NCBI GenBank assembly: GCA_963995525.1
Contig: OZ023205.1
Span: forward strand, 53,941,791-54,005,790
From: Escarpia spicata
Lineage: Eukaryota > Annelida > Polychaeta > Sabellida > Siboglinidae
Length of the DNA stretch: 64,000 bases
Direction of reading: 5' to 3'
Of this stretch, positions 41,761 to 55,850 are shown piece after piece; within the stretch, counting starts at the first letter, position 1, and every line of letters starts with the position of its first letter. The position numbers and the translations under genes are program-made. Below the pieces are notes generated by a model. The model worked only from the letters and a program-made list of their open reading frames with translations, had not been told where the DNA came from and ran no database searches.

Positions 41761-43829
41761 TGGGCCCGCATTGTTTTTATACCAACCTCGCCAAATATTT
41801 GCAGAAATTGTTGCTTTGCAGCTGTCAGTTTCTCGCACCAAAAAATGTTTGTTATATATCCCGATAACTATACTTTACTGGGTTTATAAATATCCAGTTA
41901 AAATTATCTGTTTGTCAATGTTACTTCTTCATGTGGTCTATTTCTTCTACTTTCCCTAAGTTTGAAGAAAATATTCCTCAGTGTCTTCAGAGTTCACAGA
42001 TAAACTTCTCAGTGAAGTGGTAAGCTTTTATCATAATCAGTGTTAAATCCATTCAGACATACAAAGTTAAGTTACTTTGTAACTTATAGAGACATACAAT
42101 TACATGTACGGTGCATCTCTCAGTCCCACCGATGTAATGCATTATTCTAAACCTAACTGACAGATGTCAAACCAATAGCAGCAAACTACACTGTATATTT
42201 TGTCCTAATATAAACATCACAATTGATTACGTTTGTTATAAATTCATCCTATCTCATAATTTCACACACATACACTGTATATTGAACGCTAAACCCATAA
42301 AACAACAACAACAGAATGTTTTCTGCAAACAATTGAAACAGTCTCATTGACTCTACTTGTTGAGTAATAAAAAGCCAGACTCTCAGCTCTTTGAAGAAAC
42401 ACTTAAAAATGTGTCTTTAAATTAAACACATCATTCTATTGTAAGAGGATTCAGGTGCTGCATCAGTCCTATTATTATTAATTTATTACTTGACATTTGA
42501 CAGACTGCATTTAATTCAGAAAACTAATCAGAGATGGAAGAATGAGGGAGACGTCTATTGCTTCAGCGTTGATTGTATATTGCATACTGAAATCAAGCCT
42601 GTGCATGCATGCAACTGCACGCGCGCGCGCGCTCAGCTGTGCTCAGCTGTAGTGCTATATCCTCAAGAATACACTGTGTTAGGATAATTGCCATTCATTG
42701 ATTCCGCCTACTGATTGACCTTTCTGTACTCACTTACCGACTCACTTTTAGTGCGCTTTGTGTCACATGGTTAAGGTCATTGACCTTTTCAACGAAACGT
42801 TCCCACCACTGCCATATGAGGCATATACAGTAAACCTAAGATATAACAAATCACTTGTGGCTGGCCAATTTATTCATTTTATTCCAAATTCGTTATATTT
42901 TAAATTTACTGCATATTAAAAAAATTTGGACCAATTCATTTCTTTGTTATAAACGAAATTCGTTTGTTGTGTCCGAGATTTACATGGATAGAGCAATGTC
43001 TTAGCTTGATCATAAGACCAACATCACTCGGCACTCTATGACCGTTAGGGCCAACGTTGTGTGTTTATAAATCCGGAGTAAGATAAAGCACAAAATAGTA
43101 CCAGTTTTTATAACTAATGAATTTGAAGTGCAATATCTGTAAGACTTTTGTTCATGTGCCTAACTTATTTACATGAAAACTGCATATTTGTTGGTACCTG
43201 ACCTGAAAATAATGAAAGTTTTCAAATAAAATGTGCCAAATGTTACCCAAATCGGAGGAAGTTGTTAACCTTTTTGGTTGAGTTCATATGGAATGGCCCT
43301 CGGTGGATGATATTATGATGTTTGTCTTGCTGTAATTTAGTTACTTTATCATACACCAATGGCTCCACCATCATTAATATCGCTTGTCCACCTTATCTTT
43401 CTATTACATCCATCCTTCTGTTGACAGCTTTCACATTGTACGTTATAATGTGTGCATAATCCTTGTGCCACTCGGCTCTAATTGTCCGAGGATATTGGCA
43501 CCAAGGAAGTCATAAGATTATATTATTATTATCATCATCAACAGTTCTCAACAAATGAACACCTAGTTGAGAAGTTATGTCACGCTGAAATAATAGTAAT
43601 GTATTACACCTAATCGGGCATGTTTTGTCCAACCAGCTAGTGTCATGCCGTGTATATGCCGTGTCTGTGACCGGGTGTAGTCAAGGGTGATATTGTCAGG
43701 AGGCATGTAGGGAGGACAAATTTATCCGTGCGGAAAATGAGGCATTAACTCAGGACATGCACCATCGAGTGGAGATAATAACACGAGAAATTGGATGGTT
43801 TTATTAGTAAACAACTGCGTGTTGTGGCT
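41761..43829 (+). other. Non-repetitive AT-rich stretch
   Basis: No coding signal identified. A (CG)n-like GCACGCGCGCGCGCGC lies near 42617. A retroposon-tail repeat lies at 43480-43540, related to 17978-18037. Confidence 0.45.
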
Positions 43830-44950
43830 GACTTCTGTGTTCTGTCTCTGATGTCTGTGTTCTGTTTCTGACTTCTGTCTCTCTGCCTTCTGTGTTCTGT
43901 CTCTGACTTCTGTGTGCTGTCTCTGACTTCTGTGTTGTGTCTCTGACTTCTTTTTCTGACGTCTGTTTTCTGTCTTCTGTCTCTGACTTCTGTCTCTGAC
44001 TTCTGTCTTCTGCCTCTGACTTATGTGTTCTGTCTTCTGACTTCTGTCTCTGACTTCTGTCTTCTGTCTCTGACTTCTGTCTCTGACTTATGTGTTCTGT
44101 CTTCTGACTTCTGTCACTGACTTCTGCCTCTGACTTCTGTCTTCTGCCTCTGACTTATGTGTTCTGTCTCTGACTTTTGTTGTCTGTCACTGACTTCTGT
44201 CTTCTGTCTCTGACTTCTTTCTACTAACTCCTGTTTCTGACTTCTGTTTCTGACTTCTTTCTTCTGCCTCTGACTTCTGCCTTCTGTCTCTGACTTCTGA
44301 CTTATATCTTCTGCCTCTGACTTCTGTCTACTGACATCTATCTTCTGCCTCTGACTTCTAACTTCTGCTTCTGGTTTCTGTCTCCTGCCACTGACTTCTG
44401 TCTTCTGTTTCTGACTTTTGTCTTCTGTTTCTGACTTTTGTCTTCTGCCTCTGACTTCTGTCTTCTGCCTCTGACTTCTGCCTCTAACTTCTGTCTTCTA
44501 TTTCTGTCTTCTGCCTATGACTTCAGTCTTCTGCCACTGACTTCCGTCTCTGACTTCTATCTTCTGCCTCTGACTTCTGTCTCTGAGTTATGTCTTCTGC
44601 CTCTGACTCTTCTGACTCTCACTTCTGTCTCTGACTTCTATCTTCTGCCTCTGATTTGTGTCTTCTGCCTCTGACTTGTGTCTTCTGCCTCTGACTTGTG
44701 TCTTCTGCCTCTGACTTCGGTCTTCTGCCTCTGACTTCTGTCTTCTGCCTGTGACTTCTGTCTTCTGCCTCTGACTTCTGTCTTTTTCCTCAGATTACTG
44801 TCTTCTGCCTTCTGCCTGTGACTTCTGTCTCTGATTTCTGTCTTCTGCCTCTGACTTCTGACTGCTGCCTCTGACATCTGTCTTCTGCCTCTGACTTCAG
44901 TCTTCTGCCTCTGATTTCTGTCTTCTGCCTCTGACTTCTGTCTTCTGACT
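43830..44950 (+). repeat. 20-bp minisatellite TCTTCTGCCTCTGACTTCTG
   Basis: About 1.1 kb of 20-bp units and shorter CTGACTTCTGTCT pieces. Near 44640-44740 several units share a variant, GACTTGTG, showing local homogenisation. Confidence 0.93.
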
Positions 44951-46089
44951 TGTGCTTGTTTAAAGCTGCTTCCTCGACTGGTTTAGCGAGTCAAATCCAT
45001 TTTATGAACAAATTGCTGTTTACAGTTAACATTTTTATAAACAGGAATATAAAATACAGGAACACAAAGGAATGATGTAATCTGTTTAAGTTTGAGTGAT
45101 GACTGCTTACAGGTGAACATTGTGACTCTGATATTTATTACTATTTTATAAAATTTAAATTATATCTTTGCAACATGTGTTACTAAGTGTGATTTTACGG
45201 CACCTTATTTATTCAGGAATACATAATTTGGTGATGAGATAAAATAATGACCGCTCTACTGTATATTTTGGCATGCCAGTAAATCAGCCAGTGACAATCG
45301 GCATACATTCCCTTTAAAAATTCCTTTGCAGTTTCGTTAATGTTCACATCTGTAATGCCTGAAAAGTTTAAGTAATACGTGCAATCGACTTAAAGCAGTG
45401 TGTACATTTATCAAAATCATTGAGAGATCTTACTTTGACCATTAGCTCAGGTAACTCGTAAAAGTGTTAATACTCTTATCCTATAGTATGTTTGCACATT
45501 TTTATAATTTTGATGCACAATCCTGTAATAATTATTTAATAGTTTGTTCAACGTTTTCGTCAAATTAAATAACACATTTGGACAAACAAATTGATACATT
45601 CTGCTTATTTCCAAAATAAACAGAAACCCAAAAAAAACAGAAGCCAAAAAGACTCAACCGTTTTATACACTTCTTTATCCTCCTCTGTTCCCATCCTTCT
45701 TTCTGTCTGCTGCTTCCTGACAACATGATATGTTACAATCTAAAAAAGATCAGGCGTTTCCCCGGAGATTTCTGTGGCCTTTTAAGATCTATCATTGATT
45801 CAGATTGCTAATGGGCTGATGTCTAATGATTTTGTCCCCCAGGCCAGGAGCCTCCAGAAGCCTCCAGAAGCTGTGTGTCAGGGGGCAGCTTGTGAGAGGT
45901 GGCACTGGCACTCATTTACAGCTGTTTCTCCTGCTTTGATTTATAGTGATGTGTCCTGCTGGGATGTCTTGGAAAATTGAAGTGTCTGGCAAAAAAATAG
46001 GCAATGGGGAGGGGTGATTATGTTGATCACCGAGACGAGACGTGTTAATGTATACGTGTTGTTTGTGTAGTGTTAACTATGTACAGTAG
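44951..46089 (+). other. Unique DNA with a complex island at 45750-45990
   Basis: AT-rich flanks. The island at about 45750-45990 has balanced composition, homeodomain- and E-box-like words (TCATTGATTCAGATTGCTAATG, CAGCTG) and a short CCTCCAGAAG duplication. It has no credible exon boundaries. It could be a regulatory element. Confidence 0.35.
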
Positions 46090-46430
46090 GCAGGTGGGGA
46101 GAGGGGGAAGGGGAGGGAGGGATATTTATAGGGAGAGATTGGTGGGAGAAAAGGGAGAGATTATGGAAGAGATGGAGAGTAGGGGAAAGGGAAGAGGAAT
46201 TGTGAGAGGTGAGGAGGAATTACGGAAGAGAAGAGAAGGGGAGATTAGAGGAGAGAGGAATTGTGGGAGTGGGGAAGAGCAAAAGAGAGAGGGAGAGAGA
46301 GTTGGGAGAGTGTGAGAGAGAAAGAGAGAAGGAAAGATGGAAAGGAAGAGAGGTAGAATGGACAAGATAACAAAGCAAGGAGCAAGGTAGGGAAGAGGGG
46401 TGAGAGGGGGAGATAGGGAGTGATGCCGGC
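46090..46430 (+). repeat. Purine-rich (GA) tract
   Basis: Almost pure G/A on the plus strand; merges into the 66-bp array. Confidence 0.85.
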
Positions 46431-47650
46431 CGACACGTTAGGCAGACAGAGACAGAGACAGAGAGAGACAGACAAGAGGGGGAGGTAGGGAGTGATGCCG
46501 GCCGACACATTAGGCAGACAGAGACAGAGAGAGACAGACAAGAGGGGAAGGTAGGGAGTGATGCAGGCCGACACGTTAGGCAGTCAGAGACAGAGAGAGA
46601 CAGACAAGAGGGGGAGATAGGGAGTGATGCAGGCCGACATGTTAGGCAGTCAGAGACAGAGAGAGACAGACAAGAGGGGGAGATAGGGAGTGATGCAGGC
46701 CGACACGTTAGGCAGTCAGAGACAGAGAGAGACAGACAAGAAGGGGAGATAGGGAGTGATGCAGGCCGACACGTTAGGCAGTCAGAGACAGAGAGAGACA
46801 GACAAGAGGGGAAGGTAGGGAGTGATGCAGGCCGACACGTTAGGCAGTCAGAGACAGAGAGAGACAGACAAGAGGGGGAGATAGGGAGTGATGCAGGCCG
46901 ACACGTTAGGCAGTCAGAGACAGAGAGAGACAGACAAGAGGGGGAGATAGGGAGTGATGCAGGCCGACACGTTAGGCAGACAGAGACAGAGAGAGACAGA
47001 CAAGAGGGGGAGATAGGGAGTGATGCAAGCCGACACGTTAGGCAGTCAGAGACAGAGAGAGACAGACAAGAGGGGGAGATAGGGAGTGATGCAGGCCGAC
47101 ACGTTAGGCAGACAGAGACAGAGAGAGATAGACAAGAGGGGGAGATGAGGAGAGATGCAGGCCAACACGTTAGGCAGACAGAGACAGAGAGAGATAGACA
47201 AGAGGGGGAGATGAGGAGAGATGCAGGCCAACACGTTAGGCAGACAGAGACAGAGAGAGATACATAAGAGGGGGAGATGAGGAGAGATGCAGGCCAACAC
47301 GTTAGGCAGACAGAGACAGAGAGAGACAGACAAGAGGCGGAGATGCGGAGAGATGCAGGCCGACACGTTAGGCAGACAGAGAGATAGACAAGAGGCGGAG
47401 ATGCGGAGTGATGCAGGCCGACACGTTAAGCAGTCAGGGACAGAGAGAGACAGACAAGAGGGGGAGATGAGGAGAGATGCAGGCCGACACGTTAGGCAGA
47501 CAGAGAGAGATAGACAAGAGGGGGAGATGAGGAGTGATGCAGGCCGACACGTTAGGCAGACAGAGACAGAGAGAGATACACAAGAGGGGGAGATGAGGAG
47601 AGATGCAGGCCAACACGCGAGGCAGACAGAGACAGAGAGAGATAGACAAA
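46430..47650 (+). repeat. 66-bp minisatellite
   Basis: About 18 units of GATGCAGGCCGACACGTTAG + GCAGTCAGAGACAGAGAGAG + ACAGACAAGAGGGGGAGATA + GGGAGT; starts at 46560, 46626 and 46692 give a 66-bp period. As 66 is divisible by 3, long periodic ORFs appear on both strands. Units before about 47130 end GATAGGGAGT; later ones end GATGAGGAGA and often carry CCAACACG, two variant domains. Confidence 0.95.
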
Positions 47651-50600
47651 AAGTAACAGCCAGGCAACACACTGTGGACGCGATGCACTTCTTTCCAGTA
47701 AACTTAGCACTTATTAATACTGTGCCTAAGAGGATGGAAGCCAATATTTCTCGACAAAACATCTTGAATAATATTGTGAATTTTTTATTTATTTTTACCA
47801 AGACTTCAGCTGAAACCTGACATGGTGCATTCGGTTTTTACACTGTGTTAGCATCAACTGTTGTGTGTTCAACATGTGAGCATAGTCTGTCGTTTCATTA
47901 TTGGTAATCACAGTGGGGGTGAAATGTATCACAGATCCATGGCTGGTTCTACATTTAATTATGTTAAATGAAAATTAATACCTTCTAGGTATGAAAAACT
48001 AATCAGATGTTGTAGTGGTATCATGTCATTAATTATACAGAGTTTTAGCAAGCTATGAAAATTTGATTGTATTTCTGAGGAAATAATCTGAATCAAATCT
48101 ACAATTACACTGCTTAGCTAAAAGTAGCTGATGTCACAAATACGTATATAATAATAATATTTATATGTAACACAATTTCCACGAAAGCATAATGTACTTT
48201 AGATAAAATGCATGGAATAAAATATTTTTTTTATTCCCGTAAAACATATACAACTGTGTTAAAACCAGAAGCAAACTAACAAAATGTATATATAGTTAAA
48301 AAAAATTGAAGTTAAACATAACTCAATAAAACTAAAATAATAATTAATAAGTTAAATTTTAAAACATTTTGAGCAAGAACAAAATTAATTCATGTTAAAA
48401 TAATATTAATAATAATATTATAATATCAATTTTAAACGCATCATATTTGTAAATAAACTACTACTGCACTAACAATACACTGAACTACATAAAATCAGTG
48501 ACAGGCAACAGTTCATTTTGATATTCAACAAACAATATGGTTTTAAAAACCATGAAACTACAGGTCAGTTTGTTGTTTTGCTATACATTAAATTAAAAGT
48601 GTATCCTGTCTTCCACCTAGTTACTGTCACATTTCTTGCAACAGCCGTATTGACAAGACATCGCTGAATCAGACAATTTTGACAGTTCCACCACAGCTGC
48701 CGCCAGTGGGGTCAGCTTACAATTATCGAAGGCAATTCCGCTGGTATTGTCTTGCACATTTCAATTGCTGAAAGTCTAGGAGGTGTCACTCAAATTGTGC
48801 AGATTAAAAGCTCAACTCGGAATGGTCCTGACGTTTGGAAAGAAGTGTAGCCACAAGAACACAGGTGTTGTATCAGCTGAGACATCCTTGGCATGGTCAC
48901 TGAGGTGAAGCTGAATTTAACCGTTTGGTTATTATAGTCTGGTTATACTATAATAGTATTAGTTTCAAAGGCCTATTATCTTTGGTAATGAGAATATAAA
49001 TGTTGTTATGCATCTTTATACAATTAAAATTGAATGTACATAATTACGTAAATGCAATGTCTGGTAATTGCCAGACAGAACTAATAGTGCTAAGTGCAGT
49101 ATAAGTTAGTTACAAACCATGGCCTAAAGCCCTAAAGAATAATGAAATAGAAAATATTGCTGTATTAGGAATACTTTGCAGTACTTCTTTTGGAAAATTA
49201 CCATAATTGGACGTAAATGTTGCCCTAAAAGTAATTTCCCTAAAAGTCGTCACAACAACTTTTTTATTGTCAGTTTCTTTACCTCTGTCTAGTCTCGGAT
49301 TCCCAACTAAAATTTACTCCTAAGAGTTTTTTGAAATGGTAGCCTTCTGGAAACATCTTCTTTTTCTACATTTTCATAAATTTGTTCTTACTTTCCTACA
49401 GTCAAGCCTGTTTATTTGGCAATGTTCTGCACAGAAGACACATTATCATGCTCTTAAAAGGAAAAACTGCCTCCATACTCCAGTTTCTTACCTGTCGCAT
49501 TTTGCGAAAACATTATTGCCTGTCTGATATCAACTTCAACATGTGAGCTCAGATGTTGAAATGTATTACAGTATTCGATCTGATAAACATGCACGTCCTA
49601 ATATGCAAACACCCCTGTTTTTTTAGATTAATGCCATGGTGGCCATAATAAGGGATATATTGTTATTTCCACTCCTAATAACAAGGCTTGGGACTACTGG
49701 AGATCAGCAATGCCATCTATATCGGCAGACATTGTTGTTCTCTAGTATCATTTGGACTACATGTCAATGGCTGATGCTGGTAGCTTCTGCCCAGTCCCAC
49801 ATTGAGCCACTTACAAGTAATTTTTGTTGTGACATGACTCACAATTTGTCACGTGCAGGGCTGTCTATATGTGACAGGCGGGCGCTTAGCCAGAAATAAT
49901 TGTTTGCCAACTGGGCCTGAATCAGTTAAAAGTATGCGTTTTAGTGCGTAACAGGCTGGCGTGGAAGTCATTCATGTCAGTCACAGCCATTATTGGCCAG
50001 TTTAGTTTCTTCAGTGACAAACCAGTGTCATTTGAGCCACATATGTATTTAATACTGATCCATTCGATTTGTTTCAACACCAGTTGTGCCAATGATAGCC
50101 ATTAATGTGGGCTTGTAGACTTGGAAATATCAGTTAATCTAGTGGCCAGTGGCCCCCTCTAAATTCCACCAGTCATATCAGTTGTAATTACCCATCTTGA
50201 CCTAAGTCATGTGCCAGTCTTGAAGACTGGCAGACGGGTCTCTGTCTAAGCCCCTGGTGACAGGTCATAACGGTTCAGAACTGAAAGTACATTATGGCGG
50301 TATAGAGTTATGAATGTCATATCAAAGGGCAACATTTCAGTTTGACACTGACGCCAGTGTCATCCATGTTAGTTAGTTTGTTGCAAAGTTATGGCTGGTT
50401 GAATTGACCCTAGATTTGAGAAAAAACGCATCAATGTTAGGTATATACAGATACGTTTCAAATCACAGTGTTCAATCTAAAACACCACAACACATTTTTT
50501 TCAAGATAATAATTCCAAATCTCATTAGTCAGACTGGTAGTAAATTGTTTATAAAATCAATCTACATGTATATGGGACCTATATGGTATTTGACAACATT

Positions 50601-53289
50601 ATTGTTTCCATTTTGTATTTCTGCTATTCTATTTCTGAATATTTATGAAATGCGTTTACCTACCTACACAAGCAATAATACAGGGTTTTTCTCAGTACTT
50701 AATCAGGTAGATTACTTTGAACTTTTCCGAGGATGACAACTTTACAATATTTATCTACGTGGCAACTACCTGTCATTTCCTGTCAACATTTTTCCAATTT
50801 ATTTTATGCAATTTTGTAATATTTATGTTGGGCACTTTACTCGTAAAGGTAATAACAAAATTTAATAACAACATTCTCATTAATTAATCACGCAAAGTGC
50901 TTTGAAGTTTTTATTCTTTTTGAATATATATCTAAATGGGAACATCCAGGAAACAGATGACTGCCATTGCGGTTGAATGAAGGTCCTATAAAATTATTAA
51001 CTTTGCTTTGAAAATAATGTTTTAATGGCATCGGGGCACATGTATGACAGTGCAACACTTCATCAAACTGTCAGTGATCTGCTCACAAAAATCATACTCA
51101 GTACGCAATCCATCAGTTTACACGTCAGATCTGTGTGGTTTTTTTTTGTAAATTGATGATCCATGTTTTTTAAGTGTCGTTTATCTTATGTCATTGATTG
51201 ACTCTTTGTACCTGACGTTCAGGGTAGGGCTGGCACCGATACCGGTCATCAGTTTTTTATTTCCTTCAGCTGTCATGGCCATCTCCACCACCCGTCTCCA
51301 CTCCCAGTCTCTTGTTCCCCGCTCCCCTCCCAAACCCACCAAACCCCTCTTCACACAATCCTCCCATCTCGGTCGTGATGTTTGTCTGTTCTTCCACTCT
51401 GAGTGCATCCGTTCTCTTCACTAGCCGTTCCCCTTACACCAGTTTCACCTTTAAAACACGCCTTTTAAAACTTCTCATAGTTCTCAAGAAGGATGTTTAC
51501 GACTGTGTGCTCTTTCCAATAGATATGCCTCAATAACTGTTAACATTTTAATGGTAAATTGTATTTAATCATACAATTTGATTTATTTACAATTTATATT
51601 GCCGTCTATTTTTGTGTCTAGAATTGGTAAATTGATTATTGATTTTTTTAATGTAATGTAATTTGAAATATTTCTTATTATTTATTGTCGTGGATTATAT
51701 ATTATAAAAAACTGTAACAATGTGGATGCAAAAGTGTGTTGGGTGACGGTCGAGTGAAAATGACAGTGTAATATGTGACATGGTCATCATCATTAAATAT
51801 AGCTTTTACTTACATGTCCAGGCCACTTTAGCTGGCTCCTCATCAGCTTCTCCTTGAAACTGTTTCACACAAACCTCTCTCTCTCTCAGCTCCTCCATTC
51901 TTCTCTCATTCTGCTGTAACACGACTACGATCAACAGAGCCTAGCCGAAATTTTTTTTCCATTACTGGACGCCCTTAATTTATCAGCTTAAAAAGGGTTA
52001 ATTTGAAATTGACGTCATGTTTGGAAGTCATTTTCACAAGAGAGAGAGAATATTGAAATTGCAGGATAATTCAGAGTGCATTTTAAAAAGAATTATAGAT
52101 AAAATTTACAGCGAATCGAGGGAAATCGATTAGTAACGAACACCACTGCAAAATACTATTAGGAACCACTTTAGAGTGTGTGTATGGTGAACTCAATATT
52201 AGGTCTAGTGCAGTTTATATGTGTTAATGAGCGTTTTCATTGAATCTGCGTTTTAAGAGAGCGCCAGGCACTTAACGGTAATTGGTCGTTCAAAAACCTT
52301 CGGTGTACCTGTCGCGTGCCATAGACTTGATTTGATATCCCACGCCAGCAGTCTTTGTGCATCAGTGTGGGTTTTATTTCCATGTGCCTTTAGTAGTTGT
52401 GTACTTTTATTGAGGCATTGGCGCAGCTGTGGTTAATTTTTTTTTAAACGTTGCCTATAATACTAATTTACACCCTGGTGGGATTTTATCTGTGCACTTT
52501 CTGTGTCAATTAATTGCACATACGAAGTCACCGCTCGTAGAATGTTCTTCAAAGTTCTCTGTAGAAATAGTAAAAAATATAATTAAATAAATAATAAAAA
52601 TGTAATTAGGTTTCGTATTCTACATGAAAGCTCTTCATCAAACAGGTAATTATGAATTGATGTGGACATCCTGACAAGTTTGAAACAATAAAATATTTAT
52701 TGATGTAGGTGTAATTTTTTTACGCAGAGGCCCTTTCATGTTGAAACTGTAAAAATGTAAACTGACATAGGTTCCTTTTTGTATGGATTTTATTTTTAGC
52801 AACACCAATGTAGCGGCTGCACTACGAAACTCACTTGCGTGTGTTGTAGTCAACAATTTAATTGGGATTTATAGCGTATTTATTTGTAAACATACAACAA
52901 CTAAAATAACTTGGACCAAGAGGCAACTTAAAATTGCTATAAATTGCATCCAAGGGACACGGTGCAACTTGAAAAAGTACGCCGTTTTTAAAAACCAAGT
53001 AACATCACCATAAAAATGCCCATAATTTGTCTTAAGAATTCTATTTGATCTCCTGATGCAATCTTCAAATCAAATAAGATCAAATTCTATTTTGCAAAAC
53101 AACAAACAGCAACATAAGAGAATACACAAAACAATCGTTTAAAAAAGTAATGTTGTGTTGCGTGGGGTTAGATGCCGTCTTCCTGTGACTCCACAAGCAT
53201 AAATTTTAACTACGACACACATATACATGTGTACGGTAACAATATTACAACGATGACCGTGTAACAGCGGACTGGGGGTAGAATGGAAT
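47651..53289 (+). other. Long repeat-poor, AT-rich stretch
   Basis: No coding exon recognised on either strand. GCAAAGTTATGGCTGGTTGA at about 50384 is nearly the inverse of a stretch near 20037-20062, an interspersed repeat trace. 51185-51540 contains weak similarity to the C-terminal end of LINE proteins (FTFKTRLLKLL), not conclusive. 52200-52560 is a more complex island. Confidence 0.4.
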
Positions 53290-55260
53290 TAATAATAATA
53301 AAAAACATATTGTAGAAAATAATTGTATGAGATTTATTCGGATCCAACGTAGATATAAAACACCTCTAACTGCACTCCACACATCTGGCATTTAGGCAAT
53401 GTGCATAGTTGGTATAATAAAACTTTGAATTTTGGTCTAGAATTAATGTTTTGTATCTTATAATCAAGACTGTTCCATATTTTTATGAAATTATGTTTAG
53501 GTATACTAGATAAAAATGTGTTCTGGGTTTCTCTGTATGCAAGAGGTTATATTGTCTGGTAAGTCTGATATTAGTGTATTTTTGTAAAATTTCTAACAGT
53601 ATTTCCATTTCCCCATACTTGTACACCGTAAGTTAAGTGACTTTGAATTAAGGTAAAATAGAGGGTTTTTAAAGCAATATGTGGCAGAACATTTTTCATT
53701 CTATTAATTGCAAAAATCTAGATATTTTTGAAATGATTAATATTATGTTTATTTCATGTTAAATGTTTATCAATATGATTGTATTCCCAAGAACTTCACT
53801 GTCTTCTTTGTTATGTTTACCAACATGATTAATAACTTCTCTGGTTATTTTAATACAGTTATTCACCTGGTATTTGATATCTGGTGCAAAAGTGTGTCTT
53901 TAAATATTTAAGGACAATTTATTGGCACAAAGCCTGTCATATAAATATATAAATTCTTGGTTTATACTGTTTATTTAAGTGTCATCATGAGGACCAGATT
54001 GGTACAGTTGTGTCATCTGCAAAATACAATAAATTCAAAGACATAGAGGTAGTTAAATCATTGATATAAATTAGGAATAAGACTGGTCCAAGTATGGAAC
54101 CTTGGGGTACTCCACTTATAATGTTTTTTGCAATGATTGACATATATGTATCTCAGTATATTGTTTTTGATTTAATAAATAACTGGCAAACCATTTATTA
54201 CTTATTCCCCGAATTCCATAACATTTTTATTTGTACACTAAAATATAATGGTTAATTGTATCAAATGTCTTTGAAAGGTCCTGGAACACAGCTAATGTAG
54301 GGTCTTTCCTTTTTATCGTTTGCATCTGCAATATCCTTAAGCATATGCAGTATTGGGTGAATAGTAGAATGTTTTGCACGGAATCCATACTGGTGTTTAT
54401 ATAGAATGTTATATTTTTCTAAAAACATGATTAATCTATTGCATACAATTTTTCCCTTATTTTAGAAATCGCAGTTAGAATGCTTATAGGTCTATAATTA
54501 TTAAACATTTTGTTGTTACTTGATTTGAAAACAGGAATTACTTTTGCGGTTTTTAAGTTTTCAGGAACAGTGCCCATAACAAATGATTGGTTTAGTATAT
54601 GCTCAAGCGGAGTGGCTACTTCATGTATGGTCGCTTGCAGTAGTTTAGTGGATAAGCTCTTGAATCCTTTGATGCATTTACTTTTAAGCTTTTGTACAAT
54701 TGTTTCAATTCCAGTTGTCTGTGTCGGTTGCATGAAAAAAATTTACCGGATAATTTCCTCGGAGGTGTGTGTCAAATTGCTTAACAGGAAGAGCCACTGA
54801 GTCGCTTATTGATTTACCTATTCCAACAAAAAATTATGAAATTCTTCTGCAATTTTGTTTAAATTAGAATTTTCTTGTCCGTTTATGATGAATGCTTCAG
54901 GTAGTTTGGAGAATTCTTTTGTTTTGTGTATTGTATGTCGTAACACAGCCCATGTTTCTTTGATATTGTGCTTACGTTTTTTCAGCATGTCTGTGTAATA
55001 AGTGCTTTTTGCTGCTCGTTTAATCTTATTAAAAACTACAATATTCTCTATATTTATTGATAATTTCTGGATTAAGTCTGTTTAATTTCTTTTGGAATAA
55101 CTGCTTTATTTAGCAATGAAGTCAGTATGCCTGATGTCATCCAAGGTTTACATTTAATGTATTTTTCTTAGCTTTAACAGATTTAATTGGACAAGATATT
55201 TCAAAAAGTGATTTGTGATTTGTATTGGTGTTATCATAAAATTATAGTAAGGCTTCATTC
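53290..55260 (-). mobile_element. Decayed jockey-superfamily LINE
   Basis: Read on the minus strand, in order: PWMTSGILTSLLNK and NKIKRAAKSTYYTDML (endonuclease-RT linker), then VATPLEHILNQSFVMGTVPE, VIPVFKSSNN and NNYRPISILTAISK. Next come [31 protein letters not shown] and the active-site box [10 protein letters not shown]. The C-terminal end is NFIKIWNSLDYKIQ near 53500. The 3' tail near 53300 is TTATTATTATTA-like. Many stops and frame changes; the endonuclease is not seen. Confidence 0.8.
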
Positions 55261-55569
55261 GCATTGGCAGTGGATATTACAGTTAAGTAATCAGCCTTAG
55301 CCAATAGATTTCTAAATAATAAAATATTTGTTTGGGTCAGCTGTCGGACTTGGTTATATATTGATCTTTTGCCAAGTGACAGTGGAATATGAATGCTGTG
55401 TTAAGAGTATGAAATGAAAGATTGGGACATTGATGCCAGTAACCACAGGAATGTGTAGTTGAAATTTTCATTAGTGGAGGAGGGTCCGTTACATGACTAC
55501 ACAGCATCGATTCTGTATAGTGTCTTTCAGCCCTATTCTAGCCATACCAAAGTGGTACATATCAAACAA

Positions 55570-55850
55570 GCAAATGCAAAAAAATTGAACAAAGCAACGT
55601 GAATGACATACTTGCCACAAGAACATGGAGATGGATCTGCCTTTTCTTGAGAAAGGAGGTGACAACATTTCAAAGATAGAACTAAGATGGACACCTGAAG
55701 GTAAAAGCAAATGAGGACAGCCAGTGGAGGCAGATGTATACATCTAAGCTGGGGCCAACTTGCAAAACGACCTGCAGACCAGAAAAGGTGGAGTCCCTTG
55801 TTTCTGCTCCGTGTGCCAGTGGGCAGGAAGAGGACTAAGTAAGTAAGTAA
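55570..55850 (+). mobile_element. 3' terminal fragment of an RTE/craniofacial-type LINE
   Basis: Plus-strand remnants of the usual C-terminus, W.W I..LRKE....ISKIELRWTPEGK then WGQLAKRPADQKRW, broken by frame changes. It ends in a tandem TAAGTAAGTAAGTAA, a tail typical of this LINE type. Confidence 0.65.

Noticed and set aside
46126..47820. Periodic ORFs of 96-251 codons on both strands
   Set aside because: The 66-bp unit is a multiple of 3, so stop-free frames repeat every 22 residues on both strands at once.
48620..48900. Exon-like composition with short frames (TVPPQLPPVGSAYNY)
   Set aside because: Stops on both sides, no consistent splice phases and no family I recognise; not enough to call a gene.
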